Positions 53,280 through 63,112 of a stretch of 64,000 bases of DNA are shown here, piece by piece. Below the pieces are notes generated by a model. The model was not told the DNA's origin and ran no database searches. It saw only the letters and a list, made by a program, of their open reading frames with translations. Source of the DNA: Methylomonas sp. UP202. GTDB taxonomy: Bacteria > Pseudomonadota > Gammaproteobacteria > Methylococcales > Methylomonadaceae. The stretch lies in contig NZ_CP123897.1 of NCBI RefSeq assembly GCF_029910655.1, positions 5,135,547 through 5,199,546 on the forward strand, in the 5' to 3' direction. Position 1 is the stretch's first letter. Every line of letters begins with the position of its first letter. The position numbers were made by a program, and so were the translations under genes.

Positions 53280-53747
53280 TTGTTTCGAGGCATTAGTTCA
53301 ATCAGTTTGGATGCGAAAGGGCGCGTTGCGATTCCTACTCGGTACCGGGAGGAGTTACAAGAGTGCTGTGACCGCCAAATGGTTGTGACTGTCGCCGTCG
53401 ACGACAAATGCATAGGCGAGCCGGGCTGCCTGTGGCTGTACCCGCTTCCCGAGTGGGAAAAACTCGAACAAACCATCAGCAAGCTGCCGACACTTAACAA
53501 GATGGCCGGCAAATTGCGCCGATTTGTGATTGGCAACGCTTCCGAATGTGAAATGGATACTCAGGGCCGCTTGTTGCTGCCGGAAAAGCTCAGAGAGTTT
53601 GCCGGCATGGAGAAACATATTGTTTTGGTCGGTCAACTGAACAAGTTCGAGATCTGGAACGACGAAGCCTGGAAGGCCAAGGAACAGGAGTGGATGGACG
53701 GCAACGACACCGAGGGCCTTGAAGAACTCGGCTCCTTGTCGTTCTGA
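53280..53747 (+). CDS. mraZ: transcriptional regulator MraZ
   Basis: AbrB-fold ring-forming DNA-binding protein that controls its own dcw operon. I choose the TTG at 53280 giving LFRGISSISLDAKGRVAIPT (155 aa), which aligns with the usual MFRG opening and has TGAGG 6 nt upstream; a TTG at 53268 would add four residues. Two MraZ repeats are visible (DAKGRVAIPTRYRE and DTQGRLLLPEKLRE). First gene of the dcw cluster; rsmH follows after 5 bp. Confidence 0.93.
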   Translation: MFRGISSISLDAKGRVAIPTRYREELQECCDRQMVVTVAVDDKCIGEPGCLWLYPLPEWEKLEQTISKLPTLNKMAGKLRRFVIGNASECEMDTQGRLLLPEKLREFAGMEKHIVLVGQLNKFEIWNDEAWKAKEQEWMDGNDTEGLEELGSLSF

Positions 53748-53752
53748 CCGGG

Positions 53753-54682
53753 ATGTCCGGCCACCAGACTGTTTTATACGAAGAAGCCCTGCGGGAACTC
53801 CGGATAAAACCTAATGGCGTCTACCTGGACTGCACCTTCGGGAGAGGCGGCCACAGCCGCGGTATCTTGACCCGGCTTGGCGAATCCGGCCGACTATTGG
53901 CCACGGACCGCGATTACGATGCGATTGTTAGCGCGACCGCCGACGAACTGAAAGCGGATCCGCGCTTCAGCCTTCATCACGCTTGCTTCTCGGAGCTGGC
54001 TGCCGTGGCGGAGCAATCGGGCTGTCACGGCAAATTGGACGGCATCTTGATGGATTTGGGCGTTTCTTCGCCGCAACTGGATAAGGCCGAACGCGGTTTC
54101 AGTTTTCTCCGCGACGGCCCGTTGGACATGCGCATGGACTCGCAACGCGGCCCGACGGCCGCCGAATATCTGGCCAAGGTAGAAGAATCGGAACTGGCAA
54201 GAATTTTTTTCGAATACGGCGAAGAACGCTATTCGCGCAGAATAGCCAAGGCCATTGTCACCCAGCGGCAATCGCACCCGCTGACGACGACAGCGCAATT
54301 GGCCAAACTAATCGAAGACAACGTGCCGTTCCGAGACAAACACAAACACCCGGCCACACGCTGTTTCCAGGCCATCAGGATAGAAATCAATCAGGAATTG
54401 GAACAGTTACGCACCGCCCTGCGGCTGGCGTTGGAGGCGTTGGCGCCTGAGGGGCGATTAGTCGTGATTTCGTTTCATTCGCTGGAAGACCGCATTGTGA
54501 AGAACTTTATCCGCGACGAGGCCGGCGCGAAGCACGACCCAGGCAAATTACCGGTCCGGGAGCGCGATATTGAGCAAGGCCGACTGCGCAAAATCGGCAA
54601 GGCGATCCGCGCCCAGTACGACGAATTGCAAGCCAACGCCCGCGCGCGTAGTGCGGTAATGCGCGTGGCGGAGAAACGCTGA
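53753..54682 (+). CDS. rsmH: 16S rRNA (cytosine-1402-N4) methyltransferase
   Basis: Methylates C1402 in the ribosomal P-site region. The 309-residue protein has VYLDCTFGRGGHSRGIL (SAM site), GILMDLGVSSPQLDKAERGF and FSFLRDGPLDMRMD, all RsmH/MraW motifs. The C-terminal VISFHSLEDRIVKNFIRD is also typical. Overlaps ftsL by one base (TGATG). Confidence 0.96.
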   Translation: MSGHQTVLYEEALRELRIKPNGVYLDCTFGRGGHSRGILTRLGESGRLLATDRDYDAIVSATADELKADPRFSLHHACFSELAAVAEQSGCHGKLDGILMDLGVSSPQLDKAERGFSFLRDGPLDMRMDSQRGPTAAEYLAKVEESELARIFFEYGEERYSRRIAKAIVTQRQSHPLTTTAQLAKLIEDNVPFRDKHKHPATRCFQAIRIEINQELEQLRTALRLALEALAPEGRLVVISFHSLEDRIVKNFIRDEAGAKHDPGKLPVRERDIEQGRLRKIGKAIRAQYDELQANARARSAVMRVAEKR

Positions 54683-54954
54683 TGGCTATCGCTCGAAATA
54701 TTTTCCTGACGGCGTTAGTGGCGATGTTGCTGATCTCGGCGATTGCAGTGATCTACAGCAAGTACGAATCGCGACTGTTATTCATGGAAATTCAGAAAAA
54801 GGAAAAGGAACTTGACGATTACGAAGTGGAATGGGGTCGCTTGCAACTGGAATTGACCACCTTGACCGAGGAAAACCGAGTGGAGATCGCGGCCCGGCAA
54901 AGGCTGATGTTGACGTTGCCAGCGCAGGACAAAATCATCTACATAAAACCGTAA
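54682..54954 (+). CDS. ftsL: cell division protein FtsL
   Basis: Bitopic divisome protein acting with FtsB and FtsQ to activate FtsWI. The 90-residue product has one transmembrane helix (IFLTALVAMLLISAIAVIYS) followed by a periplasmic leucine-zipper-like coiled coil (MEIQKKEKELDDYEVEWGRL). Position between rsmH and ftsI is diagnostic; sequence conservation in the family is weak. Confidence 0.93.
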   Translation: MAIARNIFLTALVAMLLISAIAVIYSKYESRLLFMEIQKKEKELDDYEVEWGRLQLELTTLTEENRVEIAARQRLMLTLPAQDKIIYIKP

Positions 54955-56679
54955 ATGCGTATTACCACGGGGGCGGTCGGGTTGCCGCAAAGTTCAGATT
55001 TTGTGATTCGACGCCGCATGTTGTTGACGTTGATGCTGGTGGCGATGTCGGCCTTGATCGGTCGTGCCGTGTATTTGCAGGTGCTGGACAAGGAGTTCCT
55101 GCAAGACAAGGGCGACATGCAGCACATCGACATCGTACCGGTGCCGGCCTATCGCGGCCAAATTCAGGATCGAAACGGCGAACCGCTGGCGATCAGCACG
55201 CCGGTGCAATCGATCTGGGTGAATCCGCGACAATTGAAAGACGCCGAACAGGACAAGCTGACGCCGATGGCGAAAATCCTCGGCTATCCGGAAAAGGAAT
55301 TACGGGCGCAGTTAAAAAAAGAGAAAGACGCCAACAAACGCTTTTTGTATCTCCGCCGGCAGATCAATCCGGATGTGGCTGAAAAAGTCAAGGAACTCGA
55401 TATTACCGGCGTGTATTTCGAGCGCGAGTTCAAGCGCTATTATCCGGCCGGCGCGGTTTCGGGGCATTTGTTGGGATTCACCAACATTGACGATGTCGGC
55501 CAGGAAGGCATGGAGCACGGCTACGAACATATCTTGCGCGGCCAGCCCGGCAAAAAACGGGTGATTAAGGACGGCAAGGGCCAAATTATCAAGGATGTCG
55601 AAAATATCGAAGAAGCGGTACCCGGCCGGGATTTGGTCCTGACCATAGACGAGCGCATCCAGTATCTGGCATATCGGGAATTGCAAAACGCCATGCTTCA
55701 AAACAAGGCGCATTCGGCCTCGCTGGTCGTGTTGGACGCCAAAAACGGCGACGTGCTGGCCACGGTCAGCCAACCGGCGTTCAACCCGAACAACCGTAAG
55801 GAACTGAGCAGCAACCGTTATCGCAACCGGGCGATGGTAGACAGTTTCGAGCCCGGCTCGACGGTCAAGCCTTTCGTCGTCGCGGCGGCTTTGGACGGCG
55901 GCTATATCAGCCCGAACGTGATGATAGAAACCCACGGTGCCTATCACCTGGGCCGCAACGTCGTCAAGGACGTGCATAACTACGGCACATTGGATTTGAC
56001 GCATGTATTGCAAAAATCCAGCAATATCGCGGTCACCCAAATCGCGATGACGATGCCGCCGGAATATTTTTGGGGAATTTACAGCAAACTCGGCTTCGGC
56101 ACCTCGGCCGGCGTCGGTTTTCCGGGCGAAGCCAGCGGCACGCTATTGGATTATCAGAATTGGCATGAATTCGACCAGGCGACGCTGTCGTTCGGTTACG
56201 GCGTTTCAACCTCGGTATTGCAATTGGCCCGCGCCTATACCGCGCTAGCCGACGACGGCGTGCTGCATTCGGTCACCTTGTTGAAGCGCGACGAGGACCC
56301 GGACGCCCAACGCGTATTCAAACCGGAAACCGCCCGCCGAGTTCGGGACATGCTGGAACACGTGATCAGCAAGGAAGGCACCGCCTACCAGGCTCGCGTC
56401 GAAGGTTACCGCGTTGCCGGCAAGACCGGCACCGTCAAAAAAGCGATGGCCGGCGGCTATACCGAAGACAAATACCTGTCGGTGTTCGTCGGCATGGCGC
56501 CGGCCAGCAACCCGCGCTTCATCATCGCGATCGTCGTCGACGAGCCGACCAGCGGCCAATATTACGGCGGTTTGGTCGCCGCCCCGGCGTTTTCGCGGGT
56601 GATGGCCGGCGCATTGCGGGTTTACGGGGTCGAACCGGACGGCGTCGACACCATGCATTTACTGTTGAGCAAACGATGA
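54955..56679 (+). CDS. ftsI: peptidoglycan transpeptidase FtsI (PBP3)
   Basis: Septal cross-linking enzyme and beta-lactam target, 574 residues. N-terminal anchor (TLMLVAMSALIGRAVYLQV), a pedestal domain, then the transpeptidase domain with active-site motifs STVK (Ser about 301), SSN (about 355) and KTG (about 487). Followed by murE with an ATGA overlap. Confidence 0.96.
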   Translation: MRITTGAVGLPQSSDFVIRRRMLLTLMLVAMSALIGRAVYLQVLDKEFLQDKGDMQHIDIVPVPAYRGQIQDRNGEPLAISTPVQSIWVNPRQLKDAEQDKLTPMAKILGYPEKELRAQLKKEKDANKRFLYLRRQINPDVAEKVKELDITGVYFEREFKRYYPAGAVSGHLLGFTNIDDVGQEGMEHGYEHILRGQPGKKRVIKDGKGQIIKDVENIEEAVPGRDLVLTIDERIQYLAYRELQNAMLQNKAHSASLVVLDAKNGDVLATVSQPAFNPNNRKELSSNRYRNRAMVDSFEPGSTVKPFVVAAALDGGYISPNVMIETHGAYHLGRNVVKDVHNYGTLDLTHVLQKSSNIAVTQIAMTMPPEYFWGIYSKLGFGTSAGVGFPGEASGTLLDYQNWHEFDQATLSFGYGVSTSVLQLARAYTALADDGVLHSVTLLKRDEDPDAQRVFKPETARRVRDMLEHVISKEGTAYQARVEGYRVAGKTGTVKKAMAGGYTEDKYLSVFVGMAPASNPRFIIAIVVDEPTSGQYYGGLVAAPAFSRVMAGALRVYGVEPDGVDTMHLLLSKR

Positions 56680-58136
56680 AATTGACCGAGCTACTTTCAG
56701 GCTACGCCACCGCCACCGACGATATCGACATCGCCGGTCTGGCCTTGGACAGCCGGCAAGTTCGCCCCGGCGACGCCTTCATCGCGCTGAACGGCTCGAA
56801 CCAACACGGACTGACTCATGCCGGCCAAGCGCTGATTAACGGTGCTATTGCCATCGTTTACGACCCGGCCGGCCGGCCGGAACAAGCGGCCGTTACGCCC
56901 GGAATAACCGCCGTCGCGGTCGCCGGATTGAGCGAGAGCCTGGGCGACATCGCCGCACGGTTTTACCAAAAGCCGTCCGACCGCTTGACGGTCATCGGCG
57001 TGACCGGCACCAACGGCAAGACCACTTGCAGCCAACTGATCGCCCAAGCGCTCGAAGCTTGCGGTGTGATCGGCACGTTGGGCTGGGGCGAGGTCGATAA
57101 TTTGCAGCCGACCGCCAACACCACGCCGGACGCATTGGCGGTGCAACAAATGTTGGCCGAACTGCTGCGGCGAAACAAACGCGCGGTGGCAATGGAAGTC
57201 TCATCGCACGGACTGGAACAGGGCCGAGTCAACGGCATGACATTCGCCGGCGCGGTGTTTACCAATTTAAGCCGCGACCACTTGGATTACCACGGCACGA
57301 TGGCCGACTACCTGCAAGCCAAGTTGAAGTTGTTCGGATGGCCGACGCTGCAATTCGCGGTAGTCAACCTCGACGACGCCTGCAGCGCCGAAGTTTTGGC
57401 GAGCATCGCGCCGAGCGCTACGCACTGGACTTACAGCAAATCCGGCAAAACCCTGGCGGACGCACATGGCGTGGTCGCGGAAAACATCGAGTACCACGCC
57501 GACGGCATCGCATTCGACGCGGTGTACCAAAAGCAACGCCTACGCGCCGTGACCGGCATCGCCGGCGATTTTAACTTGGAAAACCTGTTGGCGGTGTTGT
57601 GCGTATTGCTGGCGACCGGCCATGAGTTTGCAAGCGCGGTCGCCAAACTGGCCGATTTACGCGCGATTGCCGGCCGCATGGAACGCTTCGGCGGCCAGGA
57701 TAAGCCGACGGTATTCGTCGATTACGCGCACAGCCCCGACGCCTTGGAAAAAGTCTTGCGCGCGGTCAAGGGCGCTCGCCGACTGAAAGTCGTGTTCGGC
57801 TGCGGCGGCGATCGCGACAAGGGTAAACGGCCGCAAATGGGGCGTATCGCCGAAACCTGGGCGGATCAGGTCATCGTTACCGACGACAACCCGCGCCACG
57901 AAGCTTCGGCCGACATTATCAAAGATATTTTAAGCGGCTGCGAAAGCCAAAAAATTACCGTAATCAACGACAGAGCCACCGCCATCGTCACCACCATACA
58001 ACAAGCCCAAGCCGACGACTGCATCGTCGTGGCCGGCAAAGGCCACGAAGACTACCAGGACATCGCCGGCGTCAAATGGCCGTTCAGCGACCAGGCCGTG
58101 GTTCGCCAAGCGCTGGCCGAATGGAGGGCGCCGTGA
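56676..58136 (+). CDS. murE: UDP-MurNAc-tripeptide synthetase (meso-DAP adding)
   Basis: Adds the third amino acid to the UDP-MurNAc-dipeptide. The 486-residue ligase has the P-loop GVTGTNGKTTCSQ (about 108), the carbamylated-Lys region, and the DNPR motif in VTDDNPRHE (about 402), the signature of meso-diaminopimelate specificity. Its stop overlaps the murF GTG start. Confidence 0.96.
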   Translation: MKLTELLSGYATATDDIDIAGLALDSRQVRPGDAFIALNGSNQHGLTHAGQALINGAIAIVYDPAGRPEQAAVTPGITAVAVAGLSESLGDIAARFYQKPSDRLTVIGVTGTNGKTTCSQLIAQALEACGVIGTLGWGEVDNLQPTANTTPDALAVQQMLAELLRRNKRAVAMEVSSHGLEQGRVNGMTFAGAVFTNLSRDHLDYHGTMADYLQAKLKLFGWPTLQFAVVNLDDACSAEVLASIAPSATHWTYSKSGKTLADAHGVVAENIEYHADGIAFDAVYQKQRLRAVTGIAGDFNLENLLAVLCVLLATGHEFASAVAKLADLRAIAGRMERFGGQDKPTVFVDYAHSPDALEKVLRAVKGARRLKVVFGCGGDRDKGKRPQMGRIAETWADQVIVTDDNPRHEASADIIKDILSGCESQKITVINDRATAIVTTIQQAQADDCIVVAGKGHEDYQDIAGVKWPFSDQAVVRQALAEWRAP

Positions 58137-59497
58137 ACCTAAACCTGATAGACATCGCGGCGGCCGTGGCCGGCAGCTTGACCGGACCGGATCGAACGAT
58201 CAGCGGCGTCGGCATCGACACCCGTACCTTACAGCCCGGCGATTTATATATCGCGATCAAGGGTCGCCAGTTCGACGGTCACGATTTCACCGCCAATGCG
58301 GAAGCGGCCGGCGCGGCGGCGTTGCTGGTCGAGCGCCCGGTCGAATCGAGCCTGCCGCAAATCGTCGTCGCCGACAGCCATTTGGCGTTGGCCGAGTTGG
58401 CCGGCCACTGGCGCCGGCAATTACCGGTGCGGGTAGCCGGCGTCACCGGCAGCAACGGCAAAACCACGGTCAAGGAAATGCTCGCCGCCATCTTCGCCAC
58501 CCAAGGCGAAACACTGGCCACTCAGGGCAATTTGAACAACGACATCGGCGTGCCGCTGACCTTGTTGAAATTACGTGAATCCCACCGCTACGCCGTCATC
58601 GAAATGGGCGCCAACCACCCCGGCGAAATTGCCTACACCAGCCGGCGTGCCCAGGCCGACGTCAGCGTCATCACCAACGTCGGCCCCGCCCATATCGAAG
58701 GTTTCGGCGATACCGACGGCGTGGCCAGAACCAAGGGTGAAATCGTCGAGAATCTAGGCGCGGCGGGCATCGCGGTTTTAAATCGCGATGACGCCTACTA
58801 CGACTACTGGCTGAGCTTGGCCGGCCAGCGCAAGACCGTGTCGTTCGGCTTGACGCCAGCCGCCGATATTCGCGCCGAACGGATCGAAACCGCGTTGGAC
58901 CCGGCAGGCTTCGACACCCATTTCGACCTGATCGCCGGCGCCGAGCGCCTGACCATCCACCTAAAGCTGGCCGGCGCCCATAACGTCAAAAACGCGCTGG
59001 CCGCTTCCGCCGTGGCCCTGCAATTCGGCATTCCGCTTGCCGACATTCGGCGCGGCCTGGAACAACTGCGGCCCGTGACCGGCCGCATGCAGGCCTTGCA
59101 AGGCAAGCTGGGCAATATCGTCATTGACGACACTTACAACGCCAATCCAGCCTCGTTGAAAGCCGCACTGGACGCGGTACCTGTCCAGCAGCGGCCGCTA
59201 TGGCTGGCGCTGGGCGCTTTCGGCGAACTGGGGCCGGAAAGCCCGCGACTCCACCGCGAGATGGGCGAATTAATCAAAGCCGCGGGCGTGACGCGCCTGT
59301 TCGCGACCGGCGAACAGGCTCGCCATACCATCGCCGCGTTCGGCGCCGGCGGCGATTATTTCGACACACAAAAACAATTAATCGACGCGCTGACGACCGC
59401 GCTGGCCGGATCCGAAACCGTACTGGTGAAAGGTTCGCGGGCCCAGAAGATGGAAAACGTCGCGGCGGCGCTCATCCACCCATTTAGAGCAGCCTAA
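58133..59497 (+). CDS. murF: UDP-MurNAc-tripeptide:D-alanyl-D-alanine ligase
   Basis: Attaches D-Ala-D-Ala to complete the pentapeptide. Starts at GTG 58133 ([14 protein letters not shown]), overlapping the murE stop; the frame extends upstream but inside murE. Length 454. P-loop [14 protein letters not shown] (about 102), [13 protein letters not shown] and [12 protein letters not shown] are MurF motifs. Shares its last base with the mraY start. Confidence 0.96.
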   Translation: MNLNLIDIAAAVAGSLTGPDRTISGVGIDTRTLQPGDLYIAIKGRQFDGHDFTANAEAAGAAALLVERPVESSLPQIVVADSHLALAELAGHWRRQLPVRVAGVTGSNGKTTVKEMLAAIFATQGETLATQGNLNNDIGVPLTLLKLRESHRYAVIEMGANHPGEIAYTSRRAQADVSVITNVGPAHIEGFGDTDGVARTKGEIVENLGAAGIAVLNRDDAYYDYWLSLAGQRKTVSFGLTPAADIRAERIETALDPAGFDTHFDLIAGAERLTIHLKLAGAHNVKNALAASAVALQFGIPLADIRRGLEQLRPVTGRMQALQGKLGNIVIDDTYNANPASLKAALDAVPVQQRPLWLALGAFGELGPESPRLHREMGELIKAAGVTRLFATGEQARHTIAAFGAGGDYFDTQKQLIDALTTALAGSETVLVKGSRAQKMENVAAALIHPFRAA

Positions 59498-60579
59498 TGT
59501 TACTTTTACTCGCAGACTACCTCAGTAGCTTGGACAGCGGTTTCCGGGTACTACACTACCTGACCTTCCGCGCGATTTTGGGCGTGTTGACCGCGTTGGC
59601 AATGTCGTTTTTGATCGGTCCGGCGATGATCGAGAGACTAACTCGCCGTAAAATCGGCCAAAGCGTGCGCGACGACGGCCCGCAAAGCCATTTATCCAAA
59701 TCCGGCACGCCGACGATGGGCGGCACGATGATCTTGTTTTCGGTGGCGATCAGCACCTTGCTGTGCGCCGACCTAAACAACCGTTATGTCTGGGTAGTAT
59801 TGGTGGTGACCTTGGCGCACGGCGTGATCGGCTTCATCGACGATTATAAAAAAGTGCTGCTCGGCAACAGTGACGGCTTGTCCGCCAGGGCCAAGTATTT
59901 CTGGCAATCGGTGGTCGCGCTGGCGGCCGGCATTTATTTGTACAACACCGCGCAAGTCCCCGCCGAAACCCAATTCATCGTACCGTTTTTCAAACACGTC
60001 ACGCTGGACATGGGCTGGAGTTACGTGGTGCTGACTTATTTCGTCATCGTCGGCTCCAGCAATGCCGTCAATTTAACCGACGGCCTGGACGGCCTGGCCA
60101 TCATGCCGACCGTGATGATCGCCGCCGCGCTGGCGATCTTCGCCTATTTGTCCGGCCACGCCAATTTTGCTCAATATCTGCAAATCCCGCACATTCCCCG
60201 CTCCGGCGAATTGGTGGTGTTTTGCGCGGCGCTGATCGGCTCGGGCCTGGGATTTTTGTGGTTTAACGCCTATCCGGCCATGGTCTTCATGGGCGACGTC
60301 GGCGCGCTGGCCCTAGGCGCAGCGCTGGGCATCGTCGCGGTCTTGGTGCGTCAGGAAATCGTGCTGGTCATCATGGGCGGCATCTTCGTCGTCGAAACCG
60401 TGTCGGTGATCATCCAGGTTGCCTCCTATAAAACCCGCAAGAAACGGGTATTCCTGATGGCACCCATTCATCACCATTACGAACTGAAAGGCTGGCCGGA
60501 ACCCCGCATCATCGTCCGCTTTTGGATCGTATCGGTCATCCTGGTGCTGATCGGCCTGGCCACCCTGAAACTGAGATAA
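59497..60579 (+). CDS. mraY: phospho-MurNAc-pentapeptide translocase
   Basis: Makes lipid I by transferring phospho-MurNAc-pentapeptide to undecaprenyl phosphate in the inner membrane. The 360-residue protein has ten predicted helices; catalytic segments GFIDDYKK (about 113), [10 protein letters not shown] (about 190) and [10 protein letters not shown] (about 325) are intact. Overlaps murF by one base. Confidence 0.97.
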   Translation: MLLLLADYLSSLDSGFRVLHYLTFRAILGVLTALAMSFLIGPAMIERLTRRKIGQSVRDDGPQSHLSKSGTPTMGGTMILFSVAISTLLCADLNNRYVWVVLVVTLAHGVIGFIDDYKKVLLGNSDGLSARAKYFWQSVVALAAGIYLYNTAQVPAETQFIVPFFKHVTLDMGWSYVVLTYFVIVGSSNAVNLTDGLDGLAIMPTVMIAAALAIFAYLSGHANFAQYLQIPHIPRSGELVVFCAALIGSGLGFLWFNAYPAMVFMGDVGALALGAALGIVAVLVRQEIVLVIMGGIFVVETVSVIIQVASYKTRKKRVFLMAPIHHHYELKGWPEPRIIVRFWIVSVILVLIGLATLKLR

Positions 60580-60581
60580 GC

Positions 60582-61952
60582 ATGGACATCGACGCGTTAC
60601 TGGCCAAACTTGAACACCACTTCGCGCTGACCGCGGCGAACAGCAAGCTGTTGATCGTCGGACTGGGCGCGACGGGCCTGTCGGTTGCCCAATTCCTGCA
60701 AAAAACCCCGTTGAAATTCGCGGTCGTCGACAGCCGGAAAAATCCGCCGCTGATCGATGTCTTGCGCGAACAAATGCCTGACGTGCCGGTGTTCACCGGT
60801 GGTTTCGATCAATCGGCGCTAGCCGTCGCCACGCATTTGATCATCAGTCCCGGCGTATCGCTGGCCGAAACAGCGATTCGCCAAGCCATGCAGGCCGGCG
60901 TCAACGTCATCAGCGACATCGACTTGTTTGCTTGCGCGACCGACAAGCCGATCGTCGCGATCACCGGCTCGAACGGTAAAAGCACCGTCACTACCATGCT
61001 GGGCGACATGGGCAACGCGGCCGAGGTTAAAACCGCGATTGGCGGCAATCTGGGCACGCCGGCGCTGGATTTATTGCAGCAAGACGCCGATCTATACGTG
61101 CTGGAATTGTCCAGCTTTCAGTTGGAACGGACCACCGCGCTGAACGCCACGGCCGCGACGGTGTTGAACGTCACCCCGGATCATCTGGATCGCCACGCCG
61201 GCATGACCGACTACGCCGCCGAAAAACAACGGGTATTCAGGGGCGACGGCGCGATGGTGTTGAATCTCGACGATCCGCTGGTGATGGCGATGCGCGAAGC
61301 CGACCGCCCCTGCCTGACCTTCTCGATCCGCGACACCGCCGACTTCTATCTGCGTCGCGGCGAAACCGATTATTTGATGCACGGCGAGCAAGCCCTGATG
61401 GCCGCCAATCGCTTGCGCCTGGAGGGCAGCCACAACCTCGCCAACGCGTTGGCGGCGCTGGCGCTGGGCCAAGCGGTCGGTTTGAGCATGACGGCGATGT
61501 GCGACGCATTACGCAAGTTCAAGGGACTGCCGCACCGAATGCAGAAAATCGCCGAAAAAGCCGGCGCGCACTGGGTCAACGATTCCAAGGCCACCAACGT
61601 CGGCGCCTGTATCGCCGCGTTGCAAGGCTACGAACGCAAAGTGATTCTAATTGCCGGCGGCGACGCCAAGGGCGCCGACATGAGCGAACTGGCACCGGCC
61701 GTTGCCGAAAAAGCCAAGGCGGTCGTCGCGATGGGCAAGGATGCCGATCTGATCGCCGCCGCGTTGCAAGAGCGCGTGCCGGTTCATTTCGCCGGCAATA
61801 TGAAGGAGGCGGTCCGAATCGCCGCCGGTCTGGCCGGCGAAGGCGACACGGTCTTGCTGTCGCCGGCTTGCGCCAGTCTGGATCAATACCGCAGCTACGT
61901 GGATCGCGGCAACAAATTCGCCGAAGCGGTGATGGAACTGCCGTCATGCTGA
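60582..61952 (+). CDS. murD: UDP-MurNAc-L-alanine:D-glutamate ligase
   Basis: Adds D-Glu, second amino acid of the stem peptide. The ATG at 60582 gives MDIDALLAKLEHHF; the upstream open frame lies inside mraY. 456 residues; KLLIVGLGATGLSVA is the N-terminal UDP-binding region, AITGSNGKSTVTTM the P-loop (about 126), LNVTPDHLDRH and NDSKATNVGA further family motifs. Overlaps ftsW by 7 bp. Confidence 0.96.
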   Translation: MDIDALLAKLEHHFALTAANSKLLIVGLGATGLSVAQFLQKTPLKFAVVDSRKNPPLIDVLREQMPDVPVFTGGFDQSALAVATHLIISPGVSLAETAIRQAMQAGVNVISDIDLFACATDKPIVAITGSNGKSTVTTMLGDMGNAAEVKTAIGGNLGTPALDLLQQDADLYVLELSSFQLERTTALNATAATVLNVTPDHLDRHAGMTDYAAEKQRVFRGDGAMVLNLDDPLVMAMREADRPCLTFSIRDTADFYLRRGETDYLMHGEQALMAANRLRLEGSHNLANALAALALGQAVGLSMTAMCDALRKFKGLPHRMQKIAEKAGAHWVNDSKATNVGACIAALQGYERKVILIAGGDAKGADMSELAPAVAEKAKAVVAMGKDADLIAAALQERVPVHFAGNMKEAVRIAAGLAGEGDTVLLSPACASLDQYRSYVDRGNKFAEAVMELPSC

Positions 61953-63112
61953 AACCGACCCCGAAACCCCGCGCGCAAAATCGGCTCCACGTCGATCCGG
62001 TGTTAATGCTGGCTTGCTTCAGCCTGCTCGGCGTGGGCTTCATCATGGTCGTGTCCGCCTCGCTACATTTGGGCGTCAAGATGGCGGAAGACATCTCGCA
62101 TTTTCCGTTTAAGCAATTGGTGCACATCGCGCTGGGCCTGGGTTTTGCCGCCGCTGTATTGAATGTGCCGATGAAAAGTTGGGAAAAAATGGGCCAGCCG
62201 CTGTTCATCGCCGGGCTGGTGCTACTGCTGGTGGTACTGGTGCCGGGCGTCGGCGTCCGCGTCAACGGTAGTATTCGCTGGCTATCGATACTCGGCCTGC
62301 GGATTCAGGTTTCCGAAGTGGTCAAATTCATTTCGGTCATTTACATGGCCGGCTATATCACTCGGCACGGCGATCATGTACGACGCTCGATTTTCGGCCT
62401 GCTTCGACCGTTGATGCTGTTCTCGGTAGCCTGCATGTTGCTGCTGCTGGAACCGGATTTCGGTTCGGCCGTGGTCATTTTGATCATCGCCATGGGCATG
62501 ATGTTTCTGGGCGGCGCGCGTTTGTCGCCTTTCGTCGTACTGGTGGCTTCGGTTTCGATGGCCGCCGCGATGCTGGCCTACACCTCGCCGTATCGCTGGA
62601 AGCGGGTGATCAGCTTTCTGGACCCGTGGGAACACGCCAGGGACAGTGGCTATCAGCTGACCCAGGCGCTGATTTCCTTCGGCCGCGGCGAGTTTGCCGG
62701 GGTTGGCCTCGGGAACGGTCTGCAAAAACTGTTTTATCTGCCCGAAGCCCACACCGACTTCTTGTTTTCGGTATTGGGCGAGGAACTCGGCTTGTTGGGC
62801 GTCATTCTGGTGGTTGGCCTGTTCACGGCGTTGTTGATCCGTGCCTTCGCGATCGGCGAGCAAGCCCAACTCGCCGGCCTGCAGTTCTCCGGCCTGGTGG
62901 CTTACGGTCTGGGCATTTGGTTCGGCTTTCAAGCCTTCGTCAACATGGGCGTCAACATGGGCATCCTGCCGACCAAGGGCTTGACCCTACCGCTGATGAG
63001 TTACGGCGGCGGTAGCATGATCGTCATGTGCGGGGCGGTGGCGGTGTTGTTTCGGATTCATTATGAAGTAACCGAACACAACAAGAACAACGTGAAAGGG
63101 CGGCCGGCATGA
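61946..63112 (+). CDS. ftsW: peptidoglycan polymerase FtsW
   Basis: SEDS-family glycosyltransferase of the septum, partner of FtsI. Starts at ATG 61946 (MLKPTPKPRAQNRL), 388 residues; the open frame upstream belongs to murD. About ten helices. KWKRVISFLDPW-like RWKRVISFLDPW, GYQLTQALISFGRGEF, LPEAHTDFLFSVLGEELG and LPLMSYGGGSMIVM are SEDS motifs, the first containing the catalytic Asp. ATGA overlap with murG. Confidence 0.96.
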   Translation: MLKPTPKPRAQNRLHVDPVLMLACFSLLGVGFIMVVSASLHLGVKMAEDISHFPFKQLVHIALGLGFAAAVLNVPMKSWEKMGQPLFIAGLVLLLVVLVPGVGVRVNGSIRWLSILGLRIQVSEVVKFISVIYMAGYITRHGDHVRRSIFGLLRPLMLFSVACMLLLLEPDFGSAVVILIIAMGMMFLGGARLSPFVVLVASVSMAAAMLAYTSPYRWKRVISFLDPWEHARDSGYQLTQALISFGRGEFAGVGLGNGLQKLFYLPEAHTDFLFSVLGEELGLLGVILVVGLFTALLIRAFAIGEQAQLAGLQFSGLVAYGLGIWFGFQAFVNMGVNMGILPTKGLTLPLMSYGGGSMIVMCGAVAVLFRIHYEVTEHNKNNVKGRPA